Made by a program: the position numbers and the translations under genes. The notes below the pieces were generated by a model. That model saw only the letters and a list, made by a program, of their open reading frames with translations, did not search any database and was not told the DNA's origin. From NCBI RefSeq assembly GCF_008831285.2, contig NC_045138.2, positions 43,327,115 to 43,391,114 of the forward strand: a stretch of DNA of 64,000 bases, read 5' to 3'. Positions 35,701 through 47,360 of this stretch are shown one piece after another. Each line of letters opens with the position of its first letter. Within the stretch, counting starts at the first letter, position 1. This DNA is from Nymphaea colorata. Its lineage: Eukaryota > Streptophyta > Magnoliopsida > Nymphaeales > Nymphaeaceae.

Positions 35701-38700
35701 CAAGGTTTTCAGTATTTTATCACTTTTATTGATGATTACTCTCGGGCTACCTTTGTGTACTTGTTAAAAGATCGCAGTGAGGTTCCTCATATCATAGAGA
35801 CTTTCATCCTTCTTGTGCACACTCAATATGGTGGCAATATTAAAACCTTCAGGTCCGATAATGCCCGTGAGTATATGTGTCAGTCTGTTGAGGATTTTCT
35901 TCGACAAAGGGGGATTGTTCATGAGACTTCTTGTAGTTATACCTCTCCACAAAATGGAGTGGCTGAAAGAAAAAATCGCCAGCTTCTTAATGTCACCAGG
36001 GCCCTTCTGTTTCAGAGAAATCTTCCCAAACACTATTGGGGTGATGCTGTCCTCACTAGTGCGTATCTCATCAACCGCATGCCCAGTCGTGTTCTGAATG
36101 GTCGGACTCCCCATTCATTACTTCCTGACAGTCGTCCACCATTTCTACTTCCTCCTCGTGTTTTTGGCTGTGTGTGTTTTATACATAATCACAGCCCTAA
36201 TATTAAAAAACTTGATCCCAGGTCTATCAAAGGTGTGTTTGTTGAGTATTCCCCTACTCAAAAAGGATACAGATGTATTGACCCCCTCACTGGTAGAGTT
36301 TATGTTACGAGGGATGTTACCTTCTTGAAACATGCCTCTTACTTTGGTGAGAATCCTCTTCAGGGGGAGAAGTCTGTGGTTAGGGAAGAGTATTCTCACT
36401 TTCTCAGAGTCAGGAACTCCAATTTACAGATTTTTTGGACTACAGGAAAGCAGAACCTCTCACTGTTGTTGATGTGGCTGAGAAGGAGGAAGGGTGTGAC
36501 ACTGGTATTGAGAAGGAAGGCAATTGTTTGTTTGGACAGGTCTACTCTAGACGAGGTGCTCGGACAGAGGATGTGACTTGTGGTGCGAGATCTACTGCCA
36601 ATCCCAATGTCACTCCTTCCTTGGATGAACCAAGTCCTCCCTTGAAGACTCAAGATGAGGGTGAAAAGAAAAATGAAGATCTTCCCATTGCCCTGAGAAA
36701 TGGTGTCAGGTCATGTACTGAACACCCTATTGGTAATTTTGTATCTTATTCCAGACTTGGCAAGGATTACAAGTGTTTTGTTTCTTCTCTTTCCTTGGCT
36801 GTGATTCCCAGGACCGTTGCTGAAGCTCAAAGTGATTTCAAGTGGGCTGATGCTATGGAAGAAGAAATGGAAGCCTTGAGAAGAAACATGACATGGGAAG
36901 TTGTGAAGATTCCTGAGACGGCTCACCTAGTTGGATCCAAATGGGTGTATGCCATCAAGTACAAACCAGATGGAAGTGTTGAAAGATATAAAGCTCGTCT
37001 TGTGGCCAAGGGGTTTAGCCAAAAATATGGAATTGACTACTGGGAGAGCTTTGCTCCTGTTGCGAAAATGAAGACAGTTAGAGTTGTTATATCCCTAGCT
37101 GTGATGAAGGAGTGGAAAATGTACCAACTAGATGTTAAGAATGTCTTCCTTAATGGTGACCTCGAAGAAGAAGTCTATATGCATATGCCTCCAGGATATG
37201 AAGAACCAGAGCAGTGTTGTAAGCTGAAAAAGGCCTTATATGGCCTCAAGCAGTCACCCAGAACATGGTTCGAACGACTGAGACGAGTAATGCAACATCA
37301 TGGGTACAAACAAGGGAATGGAGATCACACTCTATTTGTGAAGAAAAAAGAGGGCAGGGTCACTCTTCTACTTGTTTATGTGGATGACATGATAGTCACA
37401 GGAAATGATGAGAGGAGATCATCAAGTTAAAAGGGTTACTAGCTACGGAATTTGATCTCAAGGATCTTGGCAAGCTGAGGTATTTCCTTGGTATTGAGAT
37501 TGCTAGATCTAGTACTGGCCTTGTGCTAAAGCAAAGGAAATACACATTAGACCTGTTGGAAGAGTGATAAATTGGGGTGTAGACCTGCTTCTACCCGACT
37601 TGACACAGGACACAAGTTGAGACTTAGAGATGGAGAGCTGCTCGGTGAAGAAGCTAAGAGAAGATATCAACGTCTGGTTGGGAAGTTGATCTATCTTACT
37701 CTCACGAGACCAGATATTACCTTTGCGGTGAATGTATTGAGTCAATTTATGCATGCACCTACTGATGCACATCTGAAGGCTGTGGACAGAGTTTTATGTT
37801 ACTTGAAGAGAAATCCTGGCAAGGGACTCTTGTATGTGAAACAAGAGACTGTTGAGATCGAGGGGTATTCTGATGCAGACTGGGCAGGTTGTGCTGATAC
37901 TAGACGGTCAAATACAGGGTACTGTGTCTACTTAGGAGGAAACCTTGTAGTATGGAGGAGTAAGAGACAGGATGTATGTTCTCGATCTAGTGCAGAGGGA
38001 GAATATAGAGCCGTTGCTATGGGGGTGTTAGAGTTACTATGGTTGAAAATATTGTTGACTGATATTGGAATAGAGATTGAAGGACCTATGAAGATGTACT
38101 GTGACAACAAGTACCATGTTCTACATGACAGAACAAAGCATGTTGAAATTGATCGTCACTTCATCCATGAAAGGATTGATGCTAAAGAGTTGATCTTACC
38201 TTACATGAAGTCTGAAGACCAAACCGCTGATATTCTGACGAAAGCTCTATCTTCAATCTTCAACTTCATTTGAGAGAAATGTATCCAAGTTGGTCATGTT
38301 TGATATGTATGCCCAACTTGAGGGGGAGTGTTGAAGGTTATTGGTATACGGGTGTCCAGATCTGGACCCGATCCAGTATGTCCTTATTAGGGCATACTTA
38401 TAGCATTGTAACCCTAATCTTTGGTGTTAATGAAATCTTAAGAGAGAGAGAGAGTCTGGCGGCTAGTGGGCACCGGCTCCTCCTCATCCGTGGTTTTTTT
38501 TCCCTCTAGTTGAGGGTTTTTTCCACGTTACATCGTGATCGTCGTTTTCTTTCTCTCCTTGTTCGTGTTTCTACAAGTTCTATCATGTTGTATAGATTTA
38601 TTGGCAGCCATGCTAGAACCTCAAAAATAAGAGAATATAAAAGCCCACGGTAGACTGAATGTAGCCTAACATGTACAGATTTACTGCAGCCAGATTTCAA

Positions 38701-41700
38701 CACAAACCTACGACAGACTGAGTCACTGAATATAGACTAACATGCACAGATTTACTGCAGCCAGAGTTCAACAAAAACCTACCTGCTCCACTCAACTTCG
38801 ATGATGCTTTAACTGTGAGAATTAACCAGGCACCACAAGGCCAAGCAGCTTAGAATTTCTCTGGACTGAATTTCTTCAACGGCATCAACTGAGTCAGGTT
38901 TGATACACTGCAACATTCAGATCTGAACGACAACAACTTGTCAATGGGCATCAACTGAGTCAGATCTGATACACTGCGACATTCAGATTTGAACAACGAC
39001 AACAACTTGTCAACGGCATTAGATTTGGTTCTTCAGCAACATCACGACTTTGATAGCAACATAAGGGTGCAAATCACATCTCTACATGCTGAACGTGATT
39101 AGTCCCTTTCCACCAAACAATCTGTGTTTCTTTTGTAAGCAGCAGAAACTTTAGACGTGTAACCTTAGCTTGAATGAAGAGAAGAGGAATGAGGGAAGCA
39201 GCGTGAAACCCTATATGGCACAGTCCTAGGTCTGTTTCGCTGATACCATGTTACTTAGAGAAGTAGATAGGAAGGAGAAGAAGAGAACGTGAGGAAGAAA
39301 GAGAGAGTAGGTAGCAGTCCACAATCTGTCGGCTGCTCCTTTTCCTTTAGACTAAATAATGATTAGGGTTATGTTTAACCCTTTACATAAAGAGTCCAAC
39401 AAAACTTTAAAATTAAGAAAGCTACCTAATGCTAAAATTCTAAAATACAAAGAACCTCAAATCCCAAACCCGTACGTTTCCTCACCAGAATATATGATCC
39501 TTTGTAAATAACGAAGTTTCTACAAGTATGCCTAGTGATGTTGTGCACTATGAAAATAGTGCAGGGACTGAATTTATTAGGTTCATAACTTATAAACCAA
39601 GAAATAGAACCATTTGTGAAGAACACGATCAGTCTTTAAAAGATCTTGAAGATCTACAATCCAGGAGATCAGTCTCTTTTTAACATCTGTAACTTGCTGC
39701 AACTTGGACCAAAAAAAAGTCTAAGCCCCGTCTCCGTTTTTGTATAGGAAGCTTATACTTGAAGAAAAAAAAAATCCAAGCCCATCTCATTTTGGTACCA
39801 GAGCTAGGTTATATATTTTTTATCCCATACTAAACGATTTCTACTATCCCTACTTGGGATCTAGAAAGGGGTATCTTTGCCAAGAGACATTTCTAGTGAT
39901 CCGCCCGTTTGAGGAAATCAGCCTAGCAAACTGGAATTTCATTAAAGAATTCCTAAGTATACATCACATACAAACATACAAATATGCAGTGTTGTACGTA
40001 TTGTATGATACGGGGCCGTATCATACGATACGCATCGTATCATTTACAAAATACGATACGATACACCCCATGTAACGTAAATGGGGGTGTATCGTGTCTG
40101 TATTGTACGATATGGGCTGATTTCAAAAAAGGGAGGCTCGAATCCCCTTTTTTTGAGTTTTCTCTATAAAAACCTGTCCCTTCTTCATTTCTAACCTAGA
40201 GATTGTGCCGTTGTGGAGGGAAATCATCGATTTCCATCGTTAAATCATCGATTTTTAAAGTGAAATCATCGATTAAACCATCAATTTGTGTGTGGGTGGC
40301 TGATTCTCGTTGGGAGGAAAGGGGTGTTTTTAAATCGTGAAGATGAAGATGAAGAAGATGGAGATGAGGATGAGAATGAATATGATAAAGATTATGAATG
40401 AGAGTTAAGATTGCTTTCATTTTAAATGTATTAACATTGAACATTTTCACAATTTCATTATCATCTTGTGATGTAATACATAACATCTAAAACTTGTTTT
40501 TTGATACGGTATCTCATAGACTTATGGACCTTATGACTTATGAATCTATGGTTATGAAATTATGATATACGTTATGTAATTGTTGACTTGTTGTGCTTTC
40601 TAGATTGATATTGTTATGAATTTTGATGTTTACGAATGATGAACCGTAACTTTATAGCAATAATAAGTCTATCATTCTGTAAAACATGTTTTTTATGAAG
40701 AACATATTATTCAAGCGTTTTTTTTAACGTTTAAAACGAAAATCGCATTTTTTTCAGTGTTTTTTCATTTTTTCAGTTTTTTTAATGCCAAACAGTTTTT
40801 TTTTATTTTTTATTTTTTATTTGTTGCAAATCTACTTATCTTTTGATGTTTGTGTTATTAGTGTCTCACTTATTTTATTTTTCCTCCATTTTCAGTTTTT
40901 TAAAATTTACCATTTTTTCCGGTTTTTTTCAAGCTCGTCGCATCATACCTAAGAAAAACCTCGCCGTTTAAAACTTTGGGACGTTATTTGTAACTATGAT
41001 ATATATATATATATATATATAGTCATACCGGCACCCATTCAGTTAGCTCTGCCTGTGAAGAATCTCAGGATGACCATTGTACTGTGTTGGTGCAGGAACT
41101 GTCTGCTATGTAAAGTGTCCATGTGACACAGGACCCCATCAAATCATAAGTTTGTTTGTATGTGTGTGTGAGAGAGAAAGGAGAGAAAGAGAAAGAGCTG
41201 CATGGTCCTCTGGTGCTCCAACAGTTGGAAAGGAATCGCGCAAACCCATTCTTGCACAGAAGCGAGCAAGTCAAGGGGTTGCTACCCCTTTATGTGCACT
41301 AGGTAAAGCAACAGGAGATGCAAGAAAAATGTGTGATCCCTTTGGCCAGACAACATAAAGGGAAAAATAGAAGCTAGCACAGGTATCATACTCAGGACAG
41401 TCTGTGTCCTTGCTGAGGACAAATCAGAAAAGACAAAGAGGAAAAAAAGAGAGAATGAAATGAAAAGGGAAGAGAAGAAAGTATTTATAGAATTCCTAGA
41501 GTTATCCTTATTAGAAACTTTACCACAAGAAAACCAATATACTTTCCAAGTTTTGGTTGGCCTGGCTTTAGGAAATTACCTTTGACCAAAGTACATGATC
41601 TTTAGAGCAACAAATCGAGTGCTTTTGCACATGGGCCTTGAACAACGACCTGCATTCACCAAAATAACCTAGGGATCAATCAGACAGAAAAAGGTATACA

Positions 41701-44700
41701 AGAGATGCAGAAAACATATAAAATCACAGATATTATGGAGCAATTTAAAAGATCATTTCACACCTTTAGATGGCTAATACAGGGTAAAGAAGCATATATT
41801 CACCAGAAAATGAATGCAACATGAACATATGTTTCTTTTTGGACAATTAATATGTAACTTTTGACTAAATAATGAAAATGATCATCTCACAATTTTAATG
41901 AAGATAACCTGACACAGCCTCTTCTGATTGGTTCATTTTATGCTTCATCGCATTTTGACTGTCATATGAAGTTCCCACCTCATCATGTTGATGCACATCT
42001 TCCTCAGTATCAACACCACCTGTGATAAGGGAAGAGAAATCTGTTTCACCTTTATTAGAAGCCACACGATCCTTGCTTGATGTATTAGATACATTTATCT
42101 TATCAATTGTGCATGGTGTTCCTTCTTGCTTCAAACTAAGGGATGAGGTATCCTCATCTGTGTGCAATTGATCATTTCCTTCCACAGCTCCACACCCTGC
42201 AGAATTTACTTTGGAACAGAGTTGTGTGTGCACAAGTCTTCGGTGAAAGGGCAACATATCCTGATTCCAAACAGTAGCAAAAAAATAAAAAAGCTGTGAG
42301 CAAAGGCTTGTTCATTACTTGCTAAGAATCATTTAATGTATCAAAAGTTCGACAAGGAAATGGAGAACAATGTGAAAAGAATGGAAAGGTGCTTTCATAG
42401 AAGGATGTATCAAGCAAGTGAGATAAAGTTAGTAAACTAAACCAACACAGGCACATAAAGTAAAACTACAAGCACAATGGAGAAGGGCCCAATGGAGTTT
42501 CTCTATCTTGAAAAGATATCTTAAACTAGATTTTAGATAATAGATTTTGCAAGAACTATACATTGATTTTTGAAATAACCACAATAGGTTTTATAAAATA
42601 TTGAAAAGATCTTTGCAAGAATTGTACAGGAAAACCTATTAGTATTATCTCATAACTTATTTTGTTCTTTATATTTTTTAAGTTTAACAATTTCCAATGT
42701 TTTCCTGATATTTTCCCAAGTAAATAACACATCTTGAGATAATTGTTAAGATGTGGGCAGGCCTAGTCAGATCAAAGCCAACCTGACTCATCTTAAGCAC
42801 ACGCATGGGTGGTGGCATACTTGTAATTTTTAATATTATTTTGTGTATTATGTTCGTAATTCGTATACTAAATTGTGATTAGTACATAATGATAGCAAGG
42901 GGCAGGCATCAAGGTTGTTGCCATCATTCTTCTCTCTCTCTCTTGCACGAGCAGTTTATTCCTCTTCTTCTCCTTTTGTATCTACTAAGGACTCCACCTG
43001 GTGGTTTGGTGTTACATATCAAAAATCTTACATGGTATCAGAGCCAGGTTTTGCCACTAAGAATGTCCAGTAAGAATATCTAATTTCTGCCCTAACTCCA
43101 AAATTTCTGTTTTATTTGTGTTTGCGCTAATCCCTGCCATCTGCCCTAACCCTAATCCCTGCCGTCTGCCCTAATCCCAAAATTTTTGTTTTTATCTCTA
43201 TTTTCCTGATAGTTGTTGTCTTCCCTAATTCCTGACGTCTACACTTAATCCTAAAATTTCTGCCCTAATCCTAAAATTTTTTATTGCTGCAACTATGGAT
43301 CACAACCGCAATTCCACCATCTTGTCGTCCAGTATACTCTCTCAACTCATCTCACAAAAGCTAAACCATACCAACTATTTGACATGAAAACGTCAAACTG
43401 TCCCTTTCATCAAGAGTCACCATCTCTATGTACATCTCAATGGTACCACACCTGCGCCACCAGAACCAGAATGGATCATGCGAGAGGTGAAGAATGTTGC
43501 TGGACCAATTCAAGAAACCGTTGCAGAAATCAATCCTGAATATCAAACGTGGATGGCAAATCAATCCTGAATATCAGACGTGGATGGCTCATGATCAATC
43601 TCTTGTTGCATATCTTACCTCCACATTATCTGAAGAAGTTCTCGCGGGCGTTGATGATGATTTTTCAGCACTTGAGTTGTGGAATGTACTCGATACCATG
43701 TATTCTCAAGTATCAGAAGCGAGATTCCTGCAACTCAAGAGGCAAATTCAGGATACCAAGCGAGGAACACGCTCAGTTTTTAGTACATACATGAAATCAA
43801 AAATGTCAACGACCAGCTTGCAATCATAGGGCACCCAGTCAGTGACAAGGACAAGGTAGAGTAGGTTTTGAGTGGATTGGGGTCAGATTTTAATGTTTTC
43901 TGCACTGCTTTAGAGGAATTACCTGTTCTTCCCTCTTTTGAAGACTTGAAAACAAAGTTGATTCAGCATGAAGAAGTCGTATATAGCGACAAGAATTACC
44001 TTATTCTGGTAGTCATAATGTGCTGGTCACTGGCACCCATGATTTGCAAAGAAGTCGTCCTAGAGTTTAGAACACACAGGTAGGGATGGGGAGAGGTATT
44101 CTTCCTACACCAAACACAATACACAGGGAAATATACCACGAAGAATACCTACTTGTTTTTATAACAATAAGAAAGGTCATGTGAAGTCAAAATGTTGGCA
44201 TAACCCCTAAAATAAAGGAAGACGGGTTAGACGTGACAATAAGGCTGCAGGATCAACTGTGTCGAACATGATAACGGCATCAAACATTCCTCCTAATGTG
44301 TAGCAGATGTTAATGACAGCTCTATCCAGAGTCAATCTTAAACAAAACGAAGAAGGACAATAGTATGAGGATTCTGGTGTCGCAGCTCATGTGACTGATG
44401 ATGCAGGTAAGTTCTCTAGTGCTCTCTCTTATTTAACTAAAGGCTCAGTTGTCACAGAAGATGGTTCTCATCACAAAATATCTCATATTGGAAATGCACA
44501 CATATCCATGGCTCATTCCTCCATACCTTTAAAAGAATGTTCTTGTTGTTCCAAATGTCAAGAAAAATATCATTTCCATGTCAAAGCTTATTGATGATAC
44601 TCATTCTTCTGTTGAGTTTAGTCCTTCTTCTGTTTATGTCAATGATGCTCGAACCAAGAAGACGTTCGCTGAGGGTGTTCGCAAAGGAGACATGTACGTC

Positions 44701-47320
44701 ATTGAAGAAGCTTCAAAAGTGTCTAAGTCTTGTGTTTCAGATTCATCCTTTCCCAGTCATAGTGAAGTCAATATCACAGAGTATGAAATGCCATCTCTTT
44801 GGCACGGTCGTTTAGCACATTGTAGTCGGTCTTTCATTCAAAGTCATGTTGCAGACGGACTATTACAAAAGTCCAGTCTAAGTCCTGTCAGTGAGTCTAG
44901 CATGTGCTCAAGTTGTCATATTTATAAGAGTCACGCTCATCCTTTTCAATCAATAAATAAGCGAGCTTCGAAGTTATTTGACACCATTTATTCTGATGTT
45001 TGGGGGCTTGCTCCTATTTCTTCTTCTTCCGGGAGTAAATATTATGTTGTTTTCATTTATTCTTATTCTCGTTACACTTGGATTCACTTTATGAAAAGCA
45101 AATCAGAAGTTTTCCGCTTGTTCACCCAATTCCATGCCTTGGTCCAAAACAAATACTCGTAATATTGTGCATTTCCAATGTGATGGTGGTGGTGAGTTCA
45201 TTTCAAATGAATTTACTGAGTATTTACTAAATTATAAGATCACTAGACAAATTTTCTGTCCACACATACCACAACAGAATGGTATTGCTGAAAGAAAGCA
45301 TAGGCACATAGATGAAAGTGCTCTAAGTATGATGCATAACACAGATGTGCCCATGAATTTATGGAGTGAAGCCTTCCATACTGTTGTTCATGTTATTAAT
45401 CAAGTACCACTATTCATACTTGAAGGAAAATCTCTATTCTTTATTTTACATCAAGAACAGCCAACTATGATGCACTACGTGTTTTTGGATGCATCTGTTA
45501 TGTTCATGTTGATGTTTTCTTGAGAAATAAGTTTCAAAATGGAGTTGTTATGTGCAGATTTGTGAGTTATGCAGAGAATTATAAAGGCTATCGCTACTAC
45601 AATCCAAAGACTAGACGTACGACATGTTGTTTTATGAGTACAAGTTGAAAAAGTTAAAGGAACCACATGCGATGTTCAATACAAGCAATAATACTTATGA
45701 TTCATGGGTGAACGTTGAAATATTGGGTGAAGGAGATGATGCATACCACACACACAGTGACAAAATTATAAATGATTTTGAGGCAGCCTCAAGTGTTCAG
45801 ATGGACAGCATGCCTCCACCTCCTCAGACGACCAGCACGTCTTCGCCTAATCAGTTTTCAGGAATATTATTATACTCAACGATCAGTTCCAGCAATCGCT
45901 CCAGAAACTGCCATCACTTGCCCATGTAGATCAGAATGTGTGTGACACCCTATTGATAGATGGGTAAGTTATGATAACTTCTTTTAAATTTCCAACTTTT
46001 TATGACAGAATTGAGCAAAGGGGGTAGAGCCAAAATGTTATGAACACGCATGCAAGAACAAGTATTGGGTCGAGGCCATGAATGAAGAAATGGCTGCTTT
46101 AAACAAATCTTGGGCGATTGTTCCTTATTCGGATAATAAGAATGTAGTGGGTTCAAAATGGGTTTACAAACTCAAATATAAACCCGATGGAAGTATTGGT
46201 AGACATAAGGCTCGTCTTGCAGGTAGAGGGTTCACTCAACAATATGGAGAATATTATGACGAGACTTTCAGTCCAGTTGTCAAGATGGGAGCAATACGGG
46301 TTGTCATTTCTCTTGCAATTTCACGTGAATGGACTTTATATCAGTTAGATGTTAAAAATGCTTTTCTCCATAGTTCTTTGAAAGAAGAAGTTTACATGGA
46401 ACAACCTCCATGTTATGTTACTAATGATCCAACCAAATGGGTGTGTAAGTTACAATGATCACTATATGGGCATAAGCAAGCATCTCGCTCATGTTTCAAT
46501 AAATTTTTTGTTCATGTACAACAGGCTGGTTTTCTCAGAAGTTCCCTTGATCATTCCTTATTCATATATCATTCAGGTAAAATTACAACTTGGCTACTCA
46601 TATATGTAGATGACATAGTTCTCATTGAAAATTCTTCATGTCATATATCTCATGTTAAGGAAGTATCGAAGCAACAATTCAAAATAAAGGATGTCGGTGA
46701 AGTACGGAATTTTTTGGGTGTCGAGCTTGATAAAAAGGGGTGACATGTTTACTCTTACATAGCACAAATACTCTTGATATATTAGACAGAGCAAGTATGA
46801 CAAGTTGCAAGCCAATCAAGACTCATGGTGTTCTCAAAACAAAATTAAATGCCTCTGATGGGAGTAATGCATATCCAAATCCTAGTTTTTATCGGAGTAT
46901 AGTTGGCATGTTGCAATATCTCAACTTTACACGCCTAGACATAGTATATGCAGTGAATAAAGTTTCTTAGTTTATGCACGCATCTACAAAAGAATATATG
47001 TATGCTACTAAACGTATTTTGCATTATCTTAAGGATAAACTTGGGGATGGAATCGTTTACACAAGAAAGGCAACTGATTTAAATGGACATACCGTTTTCA
47101 CATATACTAATGCAGATTGGGCCGGTGATCCAGATGATAGACAATCAGTTTCAGGTTATTGTATCTTCCTTAACTCCAATCTTGTTTGTTGGAGTAGTAG
47201 GAAACAACATGCAGTTACCAGATCGAGCACTGAGGCAGAATATTATTTTGTATATTTTGTTTGTATACTAAATTGTGATTAGTATATAATGATAACAAGA
47301 GGCAGGCGTCAAGGTTGCTG

Positions 47321-47360
<40 letters not shown>

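Larger units (their letters stand above)
33065..38575 (+). mobile_element. Element D: Ty1/copia LTR retrotransposon nested in F
   Basis: LTRs at 33065-33374 and 38329-38575, target duplication AGTTC (33060-33064, 38576-38580), consensus PBS at 33375-33386, polypurine tract at 38316-38328. The 5' LTR is 63 bp longer because of an internal tandem duplication. Outside it the LTRs differ at only a few positions. Gag-pol is of the B/C lineage but carries at least six lesions, so the copy is defective. Confidence 0.95.
30647..39401 (-). mobile_element. Element F: truncated Ty1/copia element hosting D
   Basis: On the minus strand it starts with an LTR (39401-39249), a PBS-like site (39237-39248) and a leader of about 600 nt. 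A gag ATG at 38611 follows, then gag, protease and integrase down to 30647. RT, RNase H and the second LTR are absent. The copy ends at a proline-rich linker beside an hAT-like remnant. Element D is inserted in gag at 33065-38575 with its own target duplication. Gag and protease resemble those of element A, so A and F belong to one lineage. Confidence 0.82.
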
